18,642 bases of DNA, taken from an uncultured Novosphingobium sp. GTDB lineage: Bacteria; Pseudomonadota; Alphaproteobacteria; Sphingomonadales; Sphingomonadaceae. Position numbers and translations under genes: made by a program. The DNA is taken from contig CAMPIM010000075.1 in NCBI GenBank assembly GCA_946886365.1, positions 1 to 18,642 on the forward strand. Reading direction: 5' to 3'. Each line of letters begins with the position of its first letter. Positions within the stretch are counted from its first letter, which is position 1. Below the pieces are notes generated by a model. The model worked only from the letters and a program-made list of their open reading frames with translations, ran no database searches and was not told the DNA's origin. Of this stretch, positions 13,933 to 18,642 are shown one piece after another.

Positions 13933-14487
13933 ATGAACTTCTCGATCAAGCGCGCCATCGCCGCTTTTTCGCTGGGTGTGATGACGCTGACTGGCGTTGC
14001 TGCGACCCCTGCTTTTGCGCAGCCCGGCCATGGCCGACATGATGAACGCCATGGCGGCAAGCATGACCGCGACTGGCGGGGCGACCGCGATCGCCATGAC
14101 CGTGGCTGGCGCGGCGATGATCGCCGCCACGACAATGGCCGTCACAAAGGTCATTGGAAGCGTCCCGGTGGGGTCGTCTACAGCTATGACTGGAACCGCC
14201 CGGATCGCCGCTATGGCAGCCGCTATCGTCCCGACCGTTACTATCGCAGCGGCTATGAGCCGATCCGCGTGACGCGCGGGACACGCATCTATCGCGGCTA
14301 TGATGATCGCTATTATTGCCGCCGTTCGGACGGCACGACGGGCCTGATCGTCGGCGCGGCGCTGGGCGGGTTGCTCGGCGGGCAGCTGGATCGCGGCTAT
14401 TCGAACACTGCTGGCGTGCTGATCGGCGCGGGTGCGGGCGCTCTGCTCGGCCGCGAGATTGACCGCGGCGGTATCAGCTGCCGCTAA
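13933..14487 (+). CDS. Secreted glycine-zipper (17-kDa surface antigen-like) protein
   Basis: A 184-residue exported protein. Residues 1-30 form a Sec signal peptide ending PAFAQ. Residues about 31-80 are His/Arg/Asp/Gly-rich (repeated RHDERHGGKHDRDWRGD-like sequence); about 85-135 are Tyr/Arg-rich; DDRYYCRRSDGTTG leads to two glycine-zipper hairpins (LIVGAALGGLLGGQLDRG and GVLIGAGAGALLGREIDRG), the pattern of the Rick_17kDa_Anti/glycine-zipper 2TM family associated with the outer membrane. There are two cysteines, one just before the zipper and one two residues from the end. ATG has AAGGAG eight bases upstream. The His-rich part might bind metal ions (inference). The gene ends convergently with the thermonuclease gene, sharing 4 nt. 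Confidence 0.85.
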   Translation: MNFSIKRAIAAFSLGVMTLTGVAATPAFAQPGHGRHDERHGGKHDRDWRGDRDRHDRGWRGDDRRHDNGRHKGHWKRPGGVVYSYDWNRPDRRYGSRYRPDRYYRSGYEPIRVTRGTRIYRGYDDRYYCRRSDGTTGLIVGAALGGLLGGQLDRGYSNTAGVLIGAGAGALLGREIDRGGISCR

Positions 14488-14924
14488 CTACGGCACCATG
14501 GCTGGCGCGCTCCGGTCCAGGGGCGCGCCAGACCTTCGGCGACCAGCAGCGCACCGATCGACCGGCCCTGCCGCGTCACGATGCGCAGGGTCCGTCCATA
14601 GCGATCCCGCTCTCGCTCCACCGGCTTAAGTGAAAAGGCGCCCGCATTGAGCAGCGCCAGCAACCGCTGCGTTGCCCGCGTGCCCAGCGCCCCCTCGGCA
14701 CTGCAACGCGGCCCGTGGGTTTCCGGCGTGTCGATGTCGGCGATGCGGATTTTGGTCCCCTCCATCCAGAATGTGTCTCCATCGACCACGCAATCCGGCC
14801 CCCCCATGCCGTGGCACAGGCGGAAGCGTAGCGAAGGATTTTCCGCCCGGAGAGGCGCCGCTGATCCGATCAGCAGGATGTGGAGGGCAAGGAGGGGAGG
14901 GAGCAGTTTGCACAGGCGGATCAT
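14484..14924 (-). CDS. Secreted thermonuclease (staphylococcal-nuclease-like)
   Basis: A 146-residue protein with a signal peptide (MIRLCKLLPPLLALHILLIG...APLRAE). The SNase core is visible: CVVDGDTFWMEGTKIRIADIDTPET holds the metal-binding Asp residues, the phosphate-binding Arg and the general-base Glu of the D-x-R-x3-D-x2-E type, and RDRYGRTL holds the second catalytic Arg. GALLVAEGLARPW is the typical C-terminal helix. It probably cleaves DNA/RNA in the periplasm or outside the cell, Ca2+-dependent in the family. Its stop overlaps the glycine-zipper gene stop by 4 nt, tail to tail, with no terminator between. A substrate or invasion-defence role is not determinable. Confidence 0.88.
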   Translation of the reverse strand: MIRLCKLLPPLLALHILLIGSAAPLRAENPSLRFRLCHGMGGPDCVVDGDTFWMEGTKIRIADIDTPETHGPRCSAEGALGTRATQRLLALLNAGAFSLKPVERERDRYGRTLRIVTRQGRSIGALLVAEGLARPWTGARQPWCRS

Positions 14925-15234
14925 CCCGCCAGCCTAGGGCACGCCGTTGACGATGCGCGGTGAAGCTGATCCGCTTATCCTCCATTATGGGGACTTTGGG
15001 CCTTCAGAGCTTCGTGATCTTTATCTGGATCACTCAATTCCGTTCGGGCTGTCCGAACGAGTCACTTGCCTCATTCAGATGTCGAAGCCCTTCTTCTTTC
15101 AAAAAAGAAGTAGAACCCTTCAACAGGCTCAGGGCGAACGGTAACAGGGGCAGTGCCAATTTAGGGCACGACGCTCCAGCGGCTGGGGCTGGAAGGCGCA
15201 TGAAGGGGAGCGCGCGCCTTATCCCGCGTCGGCG
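14925..15234. other. Intergenic region, about 310 bp, containing repeat copy 2
   Basis: Between the thermonuclease gene and the acidic protein gene, both on the minus strand. The central 15019-15157 is the second copy of the dispersed palindromic repeat. The remaining flanks, about 95 and 77 bp, show no gene. TTTAGGGCACGACGCTCCA at about 15160-15178 resembles TTAGAGGCACGATGCTCCA beside copy 1 at about 1082. Confidence 0.5.
15019..15157 (-). repeat. Dispersed palindromic repeat, copy 2 (inverted, with insertion)
   Basis: Read on the minus strand it starts GGCACTGCC, then CCGTTCGCCCTGAGCCTG, TGAAGGGTTCTACTTC, a T run, AAGGGCTTCGACA, AGCCCGAACGG and GTGATCCAGATAA, in the same order as copy 1 at 972-1084. 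Compared with copy 1 it carries about 30 extra bases between GGCTTCGACA and AGCCCGAACGG; these create a second small hairpin (CGTTCGG/CCGAACG). Confidence 0.8.
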
Positions 15235-15552
15235 CTATTCCTCGTCCTCGGTGTTGCCGAGATAGTCTTCCTCATCGTCCATCTGCGGTTCGCCTGCGAA
15301 GGCGTCATTGTCGATCCGTCCGGAACGGTTCATTTCCTCCATCCGCTCGACCAGGTCGGGCGTGTCGTCGGGGATGATCTGCGCGGGGTTTGGGGTTCCG
15401 CCTCGTTCGCTGTCCTCCGCCAGGTCGGTGCTGCGCGCGCGGGCGTCGTCGGCGACATCCTGCGCCTGCGATCCCCGTTCCCTCTGCTCGTCATTTTCCT
15501 CGATATCGTCGGGAAATCGGTCCTTGTCCGACTGATCCTTTGGCTGGTCCAT
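15235..15552 (-). CDS. Acidic, probably disordered hypothetical protein
   Basis: A 105-residue protein, very rich in Asp, Glu, Gln, Arg and Asn (for example DIEENDEQRERG and MDDEEDYLGNTEDEE at the C-terminus), without hydrophobic core, signal peptide or cysteines; it should be mostly disordered and cytoplasmic. The middle TPDLVERMEEMNRSGRID could form a short helix. The start at 15552 follows AAGGAG; an overlapping ATG five bases upstream is out of frame. Codon use and GC are like the neighbours, and it is divergent from the Rid gene. I do not recognise a family; similar acidic small proteins are common in sphingomonads. Confidence 0.68.
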   Translation of the reverse strand: MDQPKDQSDKDRFPDDIEENDEQRERGSQAQDVADDARARSTDLAEDSERGGTPNPAQIIPDDTPDLVERMEEMNRSGRIDNDAFAGEPQMDDEEDYLGNTEDEE

Positions 15553-15689
15553 GGCATGTCTCCTTGCCTGCCCAACCGATCAACCGGGGCGCCCGTTCCA
15601 TGGCTGTCCAAAAGGCGCTGGACAGGGGAGACGGCAGGGGGCAAGAGCCGCCCGATCCCTTTCATCGCTACCCCTTCGAAGGAAATCCC

Positions 15690-16070
15690 ATGTCCCGCAA
15701 ACTCATCTCCTCGGGTTCGCCTTTCGAGGCGCAGGTCGGCTATTCGCGCGCCGTTGTTCAGGGCGACTGGTGCTTCGTCGCCGGCACGACCGGGACTGAT
15801 CCGGAAACCAAGACGATGCCCGAAAGCGTCGTCGATCAGGGCGTCAATGCGCTGAAGGTCATCGGCAAGGCGCTGGAAGATGCGGGCTTTTCCTTCGCCG
15901 ATGTCGTGCGCGTGACCTATTATATCACTGACCCGGCCTATTGGGATGACCTTGGCAAAGCGACCGCGCCCGTGTTCGGCGAGATTCGCCCTGCGGCAAG
16001 CTGCGTCGTCGCTGGCCTCATCAAGCCGGAGATGAAGATCGAGATCGAAGTCACCGCGTTCAAAGGCTGA
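15690..16070 (+). CDS. Rid family (YjgF/YER057c/UK114) protein, non-canonical
   Basis: A 126-residue protein with the Rid chorismate-mutase-like fold: FVAGTTGTDPET (strand and loop), QGVNALKVIGKALEDAGFSFADVVRVTYYITD (helix plus strand), GEIRPAASCVVAGLIKPEMKIEIEVTAF (C-terminal strand pair). Canonical RidA enzymes, which hydrolyse reactive enamines/imines, have Arg at the position before SCV (PARSCV in E. coli); here it is Ala (PAASCV), while the Glu of the EIEVTA segment is kept. It therefore probably belongs to one of the Rid subgroups without proven imine deaminase activity. ATG at 15690 has GAAGGA seven bases upstream; a longer frame exists but lies in the divergent promoter region. The ArsC-like gene follows after 5 nt, so the two are an operon. 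Confidence 0.88.
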   Translation: MSRKLISSGSPFEAQVGYSRAVVQGDWCFVAGTTGTDPETKTMPESVVDQGVNALKVIGKALEDAGFSFADVVRVTYYITDPAYWDDLGKATAPVFGEIRPAASCVVAGLIKPEMKIEIEVTAFKG

Positions 16071-16075
16071 CCCCC

Positions 16076-16432
16076 ATGATTACCATGTATGGCATCAAAA
16101 ATTGCGACACCATCAAGAAGGCGCGCAATTTCCTGGACAATGAGCGCGTCTCCTACAGCTTCCACGACTATAAGGTGTCCGGCGTGGACAAGGGCAAGCT
16201 GGAGGAATGGGTGATGGAGCATGGGTGGGAAACCATCCTCAACCGTTCCGGCACGACCTTCAAGGCGCTGGACGCAGGCGACAAGGCGCATATCGACGCG
16301 GAAAAGGCGATTCTGCTGATGAGCACCAACCCCTCCATGATCAAGCGGCCGATCCTGGATGTTGGCGGTCGGACCGTCGTTGGCTTCAAGGCTACTACCT
16401 ATGAAGAAGCGCTGAGCAAGGTGAAGGCCTGA
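16076..16432 (+). CDS. ArsC/Spx-family reductase-like protein (YffB type)
   Basis: A 118-residue thioredoxin-fold protein. MYGIKNCDTIKKARNFLD places one Cys (Cys10) in the ArsC-family active-site loop (C-x-T-x2-KA), and MIKRPILDVGGRTVVGF gives Arg91-Pro92, the conserved R-P cis-proline motif. No second resolving Cys of the classical glutaredoxin-linked type is seen near the N-terminus. YffB-type members are of uncertain function (glutathione-dependent thiol reductase suggested) and are not true arsenate reductases without an ars operon; none is present here. The gene starts 5 nt after the Rid gene. A second in-frame ATG lies three codons downstream. Confidence 0.85.
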   Translation: MITMYGIKNCDTIKKARNFLDNERVSYSFHDYKVSGVDKGKLEEWVMEHGWETILNRSGTTFKALDAGDKAHIDAEKAILLMSTNPSMIKRPILDVGGRTVVGFKATTYEEALSKVKA

Positions 16433-16483
16433 TCGGCCCTGCGGCGGCTTGTCAAATGAGGCGCGGGGGCGAATAACGGGAAT

Positions 16484-16909
16484 ATGCTTTCGCAGAAGAC
16501 CCGTTACGCCATCCGCGCTCTCCAGCATCTTGCCGACCGCTACCGCCAAGGCCCCGTGCCGCTGAACGAGATTGCGACGCGGCAGAATATTCCGGCGAAG
16601 TTCCTGACGGTCATCCTGTCGGAACTCTCCCGCGAAGGGCTGGTGGCCACGCAGCGGGGGCGGGACGGGGGCTATTGGCTCGCGCTGGCTCCGGTTGATA
16701 TCAGCTATGGCGACATTGTGCGGCTGACACGTGGATCGCTGGCGCTGACGCCCTGTGCCAGCCGATTCGCGCATGAGACCTGCACCAACTGCCTCCCCGA
16801 ATCGGAATGCAGGCTGCATCGCGTGATGCTGCGCGTGCGGGACGAGACGGCGAAGGTGCTGGATGGCATCAGCCTGGCCGAACCGCTGGCGATGGAAGAC
16901 GCGGGCTAG
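16484..16909 (+). CDS. Rrf2-family transcription regulator with Fe-S type cysteines
   Basis: A 141-residue DNA-binding protein. The winged helix-turn-helix covers about 1-70 (MLSQKTRYAIRALQHLA, IATRQNIPAKFLTVILSEL as recognition region, GRDGGYWLALAP as wing), followed by the Rrf2 dimer helix region with Cys91, Cys100, Cys103, Cys109 and His112. Rrf2 proteins such as IscR and NsrR bind an Fe-S cluster with three cysteines in this region, so a redox, NO or Fe-S sensing role is probable. The stop codon TAG lies in a CTAG at the left edge of a palindromic MITE-like element. Its target genes are unknown; the neighbouring ArsC-like gene upstream and MBL-fold gene downstream are candidates. Confidence 0.9.
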   Translation: MLSQKTRYAIRALQHLADRYRQGPVPLNEIATRQNIPAKFLTVILSELSREGLVATQRGRDGGYWLALAPVDISYGDIVRLTRGSLALTPCASRFAHETCTNCLPESECRLHRVMLRVRDETAKVLDGISLAEPLAMEDAG

Positions 16910-17054
16910 GGCCGATCGACATTCAGGATATGGCGAGCCGAAAATGGTGGTTTTCCGTGAGCCGGAGCGCAGCGTACTCAAAGTACGTGAGCACCGAAAG
17001 CGCGGAGAACCGCCATTTGCAGGCCGCCAGAACTGAATGTCGGTCGGCCCTAGC
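16905..17054. mobile_element. MITE-like palindromic element with CTAG ends
   Basis: The 150-bp stretch folds on itself. The outermost 22 bases (16905-16926) pair with 17033-17054 with one T-G mismatch; the ends read GCTAGGGCCGA and TCGGCCCTAGC. Inner arms AAATGGTGGTTTTCCG and CGGAGAACCGCCATTT also pair, and the tip is CGTACT-CAA-AGTACG at 16973-16987. CTAG at both ends can be the outer inverted repeat or a 4-bp target duplication. It has no reading frame of its own. It lies between the Rrf2 stop and the next gene, which starts 37 nt beyond. Confidence 0.85.
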
Positions 17055-17091
17055 TCTTGCGCGCCGCGTTCGGCTTCGCCACATCTCCGCC

Positions 17092-17748
17092 ATGACCACG
17101 CCTCCGCTAAAAGCCGCCCTGATTCCCGTCACCCCGCTGCAGCAGAATTGCACGCTCTTCTGGTGCACCGCCACCAACCGTGGTGCTTTTGTCGATCCGG
17201 GTGGGGACCTCCCGCGGCTGAAGGCCGCTGCGGAGCAGCAGGGCGTGACGATCGAAAAGATATTGGTGACGCACGGCCATATCGACCATTGCGGCGAGGC
17301 GGGCACGTTGGCCAAGGAACTCGGCGTTCCGATCGAAGGGCCGCATGAGGCCGATCGCTTCTGGATCAGCCGTCTGGAAGAAGATGGCCGCAATTACGGC
17401 GTGAACGGAAAGATCTTCGAGCCTGACCGCTGGCTGGTCGACGGCGATCAGGTGACGGTCGGCGATCTGGTGCTGGACGTCTATCATTGCCCCGGCCACA
17501 CGCCCGGCCATGTCGTGTTCCATCACGCGCCCAGCAAGCTCGCGATCGTCGGCGATGTGCTGTTCCAGGGATCGATCGGCCGCACGGATTTCCCGATGGG
17601 CAATCACCAGCAGCTGATCGACGCCATCACGGGCAAGCTTTGGCCGCTGGGTGGCGACACTGCCTTCGTGCCAGGCCACGGCCCGATGAGCGATTTCGCC
17701 CATGAGCGCCGCACCAATCCTTTCGTTGGTGATGCGGTTCTCGGCTAA
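17092..17748 (+). CDS. Metallo-beta-lactamase-fold hydrolase (glyoxalase II-like)
   Basis: A 218-residue soluble enzyme of the MBL superfamily. VTHGHIDHCG (His61, His63, Asp65, His66), CPGHTPGH (His135), GDVLF (Asp154) and PGHGP (His195) form the complete dinuclear metal site. Short length and the RTDFP segment resemble YcbL/GloB-type thioester hydrolases (S-lactoylglutathione hydrolysis is the known glyoxalase II reaction), but the C-terminal glutathione-binding helical domain of GloB is missing, so the substrate is open; persulfide dioxygenase is another relative. The frame is open further upstream through the MITE; I chose ATG at 17092 because upstream translation runs through the palindrome. 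There is no clear ribosome site. It ends 3 nt from the convergent MAPEG gene. Confidence 0.88.
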   Translation: MTTPPLKAALIPVTPLQQNCTLFWCTATNRGAFVDPGGDLPRLKAAAEQQGVTIEKILVTHGHIDHCGEAGTLAKELGVPIEGPHEADRFWISRLEEDGRNYGVNGKIFEPDRWLVDGDQVTVGDLVLDVYHCPGHTPGHVVFHHAPSKLAIVGDVLFQGSIGRTDFPMGNHQQLIDAITGKLWPLGGDTAFVPGHGPMSDFAHERRTNPFVGDAVLG

Positions 17749-17751
17749 CGG

Positions 17752-18180
17752 CTAGCGCGCGGCCATGGCTGGTGGCGCAGGCACCGCGCGGGTCGCATGA
17801 TAGGCAACATAGAGGGCAGCCACTGCTAGTGCCGCCGTCACCACCCAGGTGAGCATCGCGCCGCCTGCCCGCCAGGCGTTAGGGCGATCCGCGTCCATGC
17901 CTATCCCGTGCGAAGCGCGCGCGATGACATAGGTCAGCGCGCCTATCCACAGCCACAGCGGCGATCCGATAGCCAATTCGACCAGCGCGAAGAGAATGAG
18001 GATGATCGGCGTATATTCGGCGAAGTTCGCATGCGCCCGTATCCGGCGCGCAAGCAGCTGATCGCCGCCATCGCCATGCAGCACCTTGCTGCCGACGCGA
18101 ATCCGGGCGCAGCGAAATGCGAGCCACAGGTTGAGAAGCGCGCAGGCAGCGGCCAAGGTCAGCGTGATCGGCAACAGCAT
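17752..18180 (-). CDS. MAPEG family membrane protein
   Basis: A 142-residue protein with four hydrophobic helices and the family motif RIRAHANFAEYTP (R-x3-N-x2-E), followed by ASHGIGMDADRPNAWR between helices 3 and 4. MAPEG proteins include microsomal glutathione transferases and leukotriene synthases; bacterial members are poorly characterised inner-membrane proteins that may use glutathione. ATG at 18180 is chosen: GGGAGA lies eight bases upstream, whereas the longer frame adds charged residues ahead of the first helix. Its end is tail-to-tail with the MBL-fold gene, 3 nt apart. Confidence 0.87.
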   Translation of the reverse strand: MLLPITLTLAAACALLNLWLAFRCARIRVGSKVLHGDGGDQLLARRIRAHANFAEYTPIILILFALVELAIGSPLWLWIGALTYVIARASHGIGMDADRPNAWRAGGAMLTWVVTAALAVAALYVAYHATRAVPAPPAMAAR

Positions 18181-18248
18181 CGCATGTTTCTCCCTATCCT
18201 TACGTTGGCGGTACAATAGGCGGCCATCGTTTCGGGGCAAGGAAGGAC

Positions 18249-18276
18249 TTGCACCCCTGCCAAAAAACGCTATAGG
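18249..18276 (+). promoter_or_regulatory. Putative promoter of rpmF-plsX
   Basis: TTGCAC (18249-18254) and TATAGG (18271-18276) are spaced 16 bp with an A6 run between. They lie about 115 nt before the rpmF start. Pattern match only. Confidence 0.4.
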
Positions 18277-18390
18277 CGCAGGGCTTCGCGATCACCCGGG
18301 CCGCATGGGTCTGCGGCGCCTGTGGCGTCGATATTCATCGGATTTCGGCCAGTCGCTTAACCAGATCTAATTATGGAATAAGGTGCCGAC

Positions 18391-18570
18391 ATGGCTGTCC
18401 CCAAGAGGAAAACTTCCCCGTCCCGTCGCGGCATGCGTCGCAGCCACGACGCGCTGCGCGTTGAAGCGTTCCAGGAATGCTCGAACTGCGGTGAACTCAA
18501 GCGCCCGCATAATCTGTGCGACGCCTGCGGCCACTATAACGGCCGCGAAGTCGTTGCCGTCGGGGCCTGA
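18391..18570 (+). CDS. rpmF: 50S ribosomal protein L32
   Basis: A 59-residue protein. [22 protein letters not shown] is the conserved L32 start, and CSNCGE...CDACG supplies the four cysteines of its zinc ribbon (C+ form). It is a component of the large ribosomal subunit. ATG has AAGGTG eight bases upstream. It is directly followed by plsX, the common rpmF-plsX arrangement linking ribosome and phospholipid synthesis genes; fab genes would be expected further right. Confidence 0.97.
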   Translation: MAVPKRKTSPSRRGMRRSHDALRVEAFQECSNCGELKRPHNLCDACGHYNGREVVAVGA

Positions 18571-18602
18571 CGACACACTCCCTCCTGCAAAGGTGTCCTG
18601 AA

Positions 18603-18642
18603 GTGTCCAGCCAACCGCGAATCGCAATCGACGCGATGGGCG
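18603..18642 (+). CDS. plsX: Phosphate acyltransferase PlsX, first 13 codons
   Basis: A GTG start at 18603 begins VSSQPRIAIDAMG, which matches the PlsX N-terminus (R-I-A-[IV]-D-A-M-G-G-D). The rest lies outside the window. The position directly after rpmF, 32 nt from its stop, supports the call. PlsX makes acyl-phosphate from acyl-ACP as the first step of phospholipid synthesis. An AAAGG sequence about 10 nt upstream is the likely ribosome site. Confidence 0.85.
   Translation, partial: MSSQPRIAIDAMG

Noticed and set aside
14947..15144. 65-codon plus-strand frame upstream of the acidic protein gene
   Set aside because: It runs through the dispersed palindromic repeat, so its residues are repeat translation rather than a gene.
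16076..16432. Arsenate reductase of an ars operon
   Set aside because: The ArsC-like fold is present, but no ArsR, ArsB/Acr3 or ArsH gene is nearby and the protein is of the YffB type, so arsenate resistance is not supported.

Overview
The window is high-GC, gene-dense chromosomal DNA that looks like an alphaproteobacterium of the Sphingomonadaceae (Sphingobium/Sphingomonas-like). The basis is the overall gene style, the class I fumarase, the cone-less class Ia ribonucleotide reductase, the rpmF-plsX junction and dispersed palindromic repeats of the type common in that family. This assignment is inference from sequence style; no rRNA or other marker gene is present to fix it.

Left part (1-4700). 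A minus-strand series reads, in transcription order: a b561-type membrane cytochrome, a Tat/lipoprotein molybdopterin oxidoreductase of the sulfite-oxidase fold (ATGA overlap), a cyclopropane-fatty-acid-synthase-like methyltransferase, a small secreted Arg/Asp/Tyr-rich protein, a DUF350 membrane protein and, cut by the window edge, a trypsin-like serine protease. The common theme is the cell envelope. A long imperfect palindrome (972-1084) separates the last two groups and recurs inverted at 15019-15157.

Middle (4700-9100). A plus-strand outer-membrane beta-barrel gene with a clear terminator is followed by a minus-strand series: class I fumarase, a DUF559 endonuclease-like gene boxed by two inward-facing copies of a two-hairpin repeat, an EamA-type exporter overlapping it by ATGA, plus a glutathione S-transferase gene upstream. 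The DUF559 gene with its two repeats looks like a small mobile unit.

Ribonucleotide reductase locus (9100-13090). nrdA and nrdB (class Ia, no ATP-cone in either) are separated by an opposite-strand DUF2171 gene. Upstream of nrdA lie a cluster of three DnaA-box-like sites and a tandem pair of NrdR-box-like sites 32 bp apart, consistent with cell-cycle and nucleotide control of dNTP synthesis.

Accessory pocket (13086-13930). Two very small genes, a TGExCPxSGIW-type protein and a KTSC-domain protein, sit in locally lower-GC DNA rich in hairpins, followed by about 300 bp with no gene I can support.

Right part (13930-18642). A secreted glycine-zipper protein is convergent with, and overlaps by 4 nt, a secreted thermonuclease. 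Then come an acidic hypothetical protein, a Rid-family protein, an ArsC/YffB-like protein, an Rrf2-family regulator with an Fe-S type cysteine set, a 150-bp MITE-like palindrome flanked by CTAG, a metallo-beta-lactamase-fold hydrolase, a MAPEG protein (minus), ribosomal protein L32 and the first 13 codons of plsX at the right edge.
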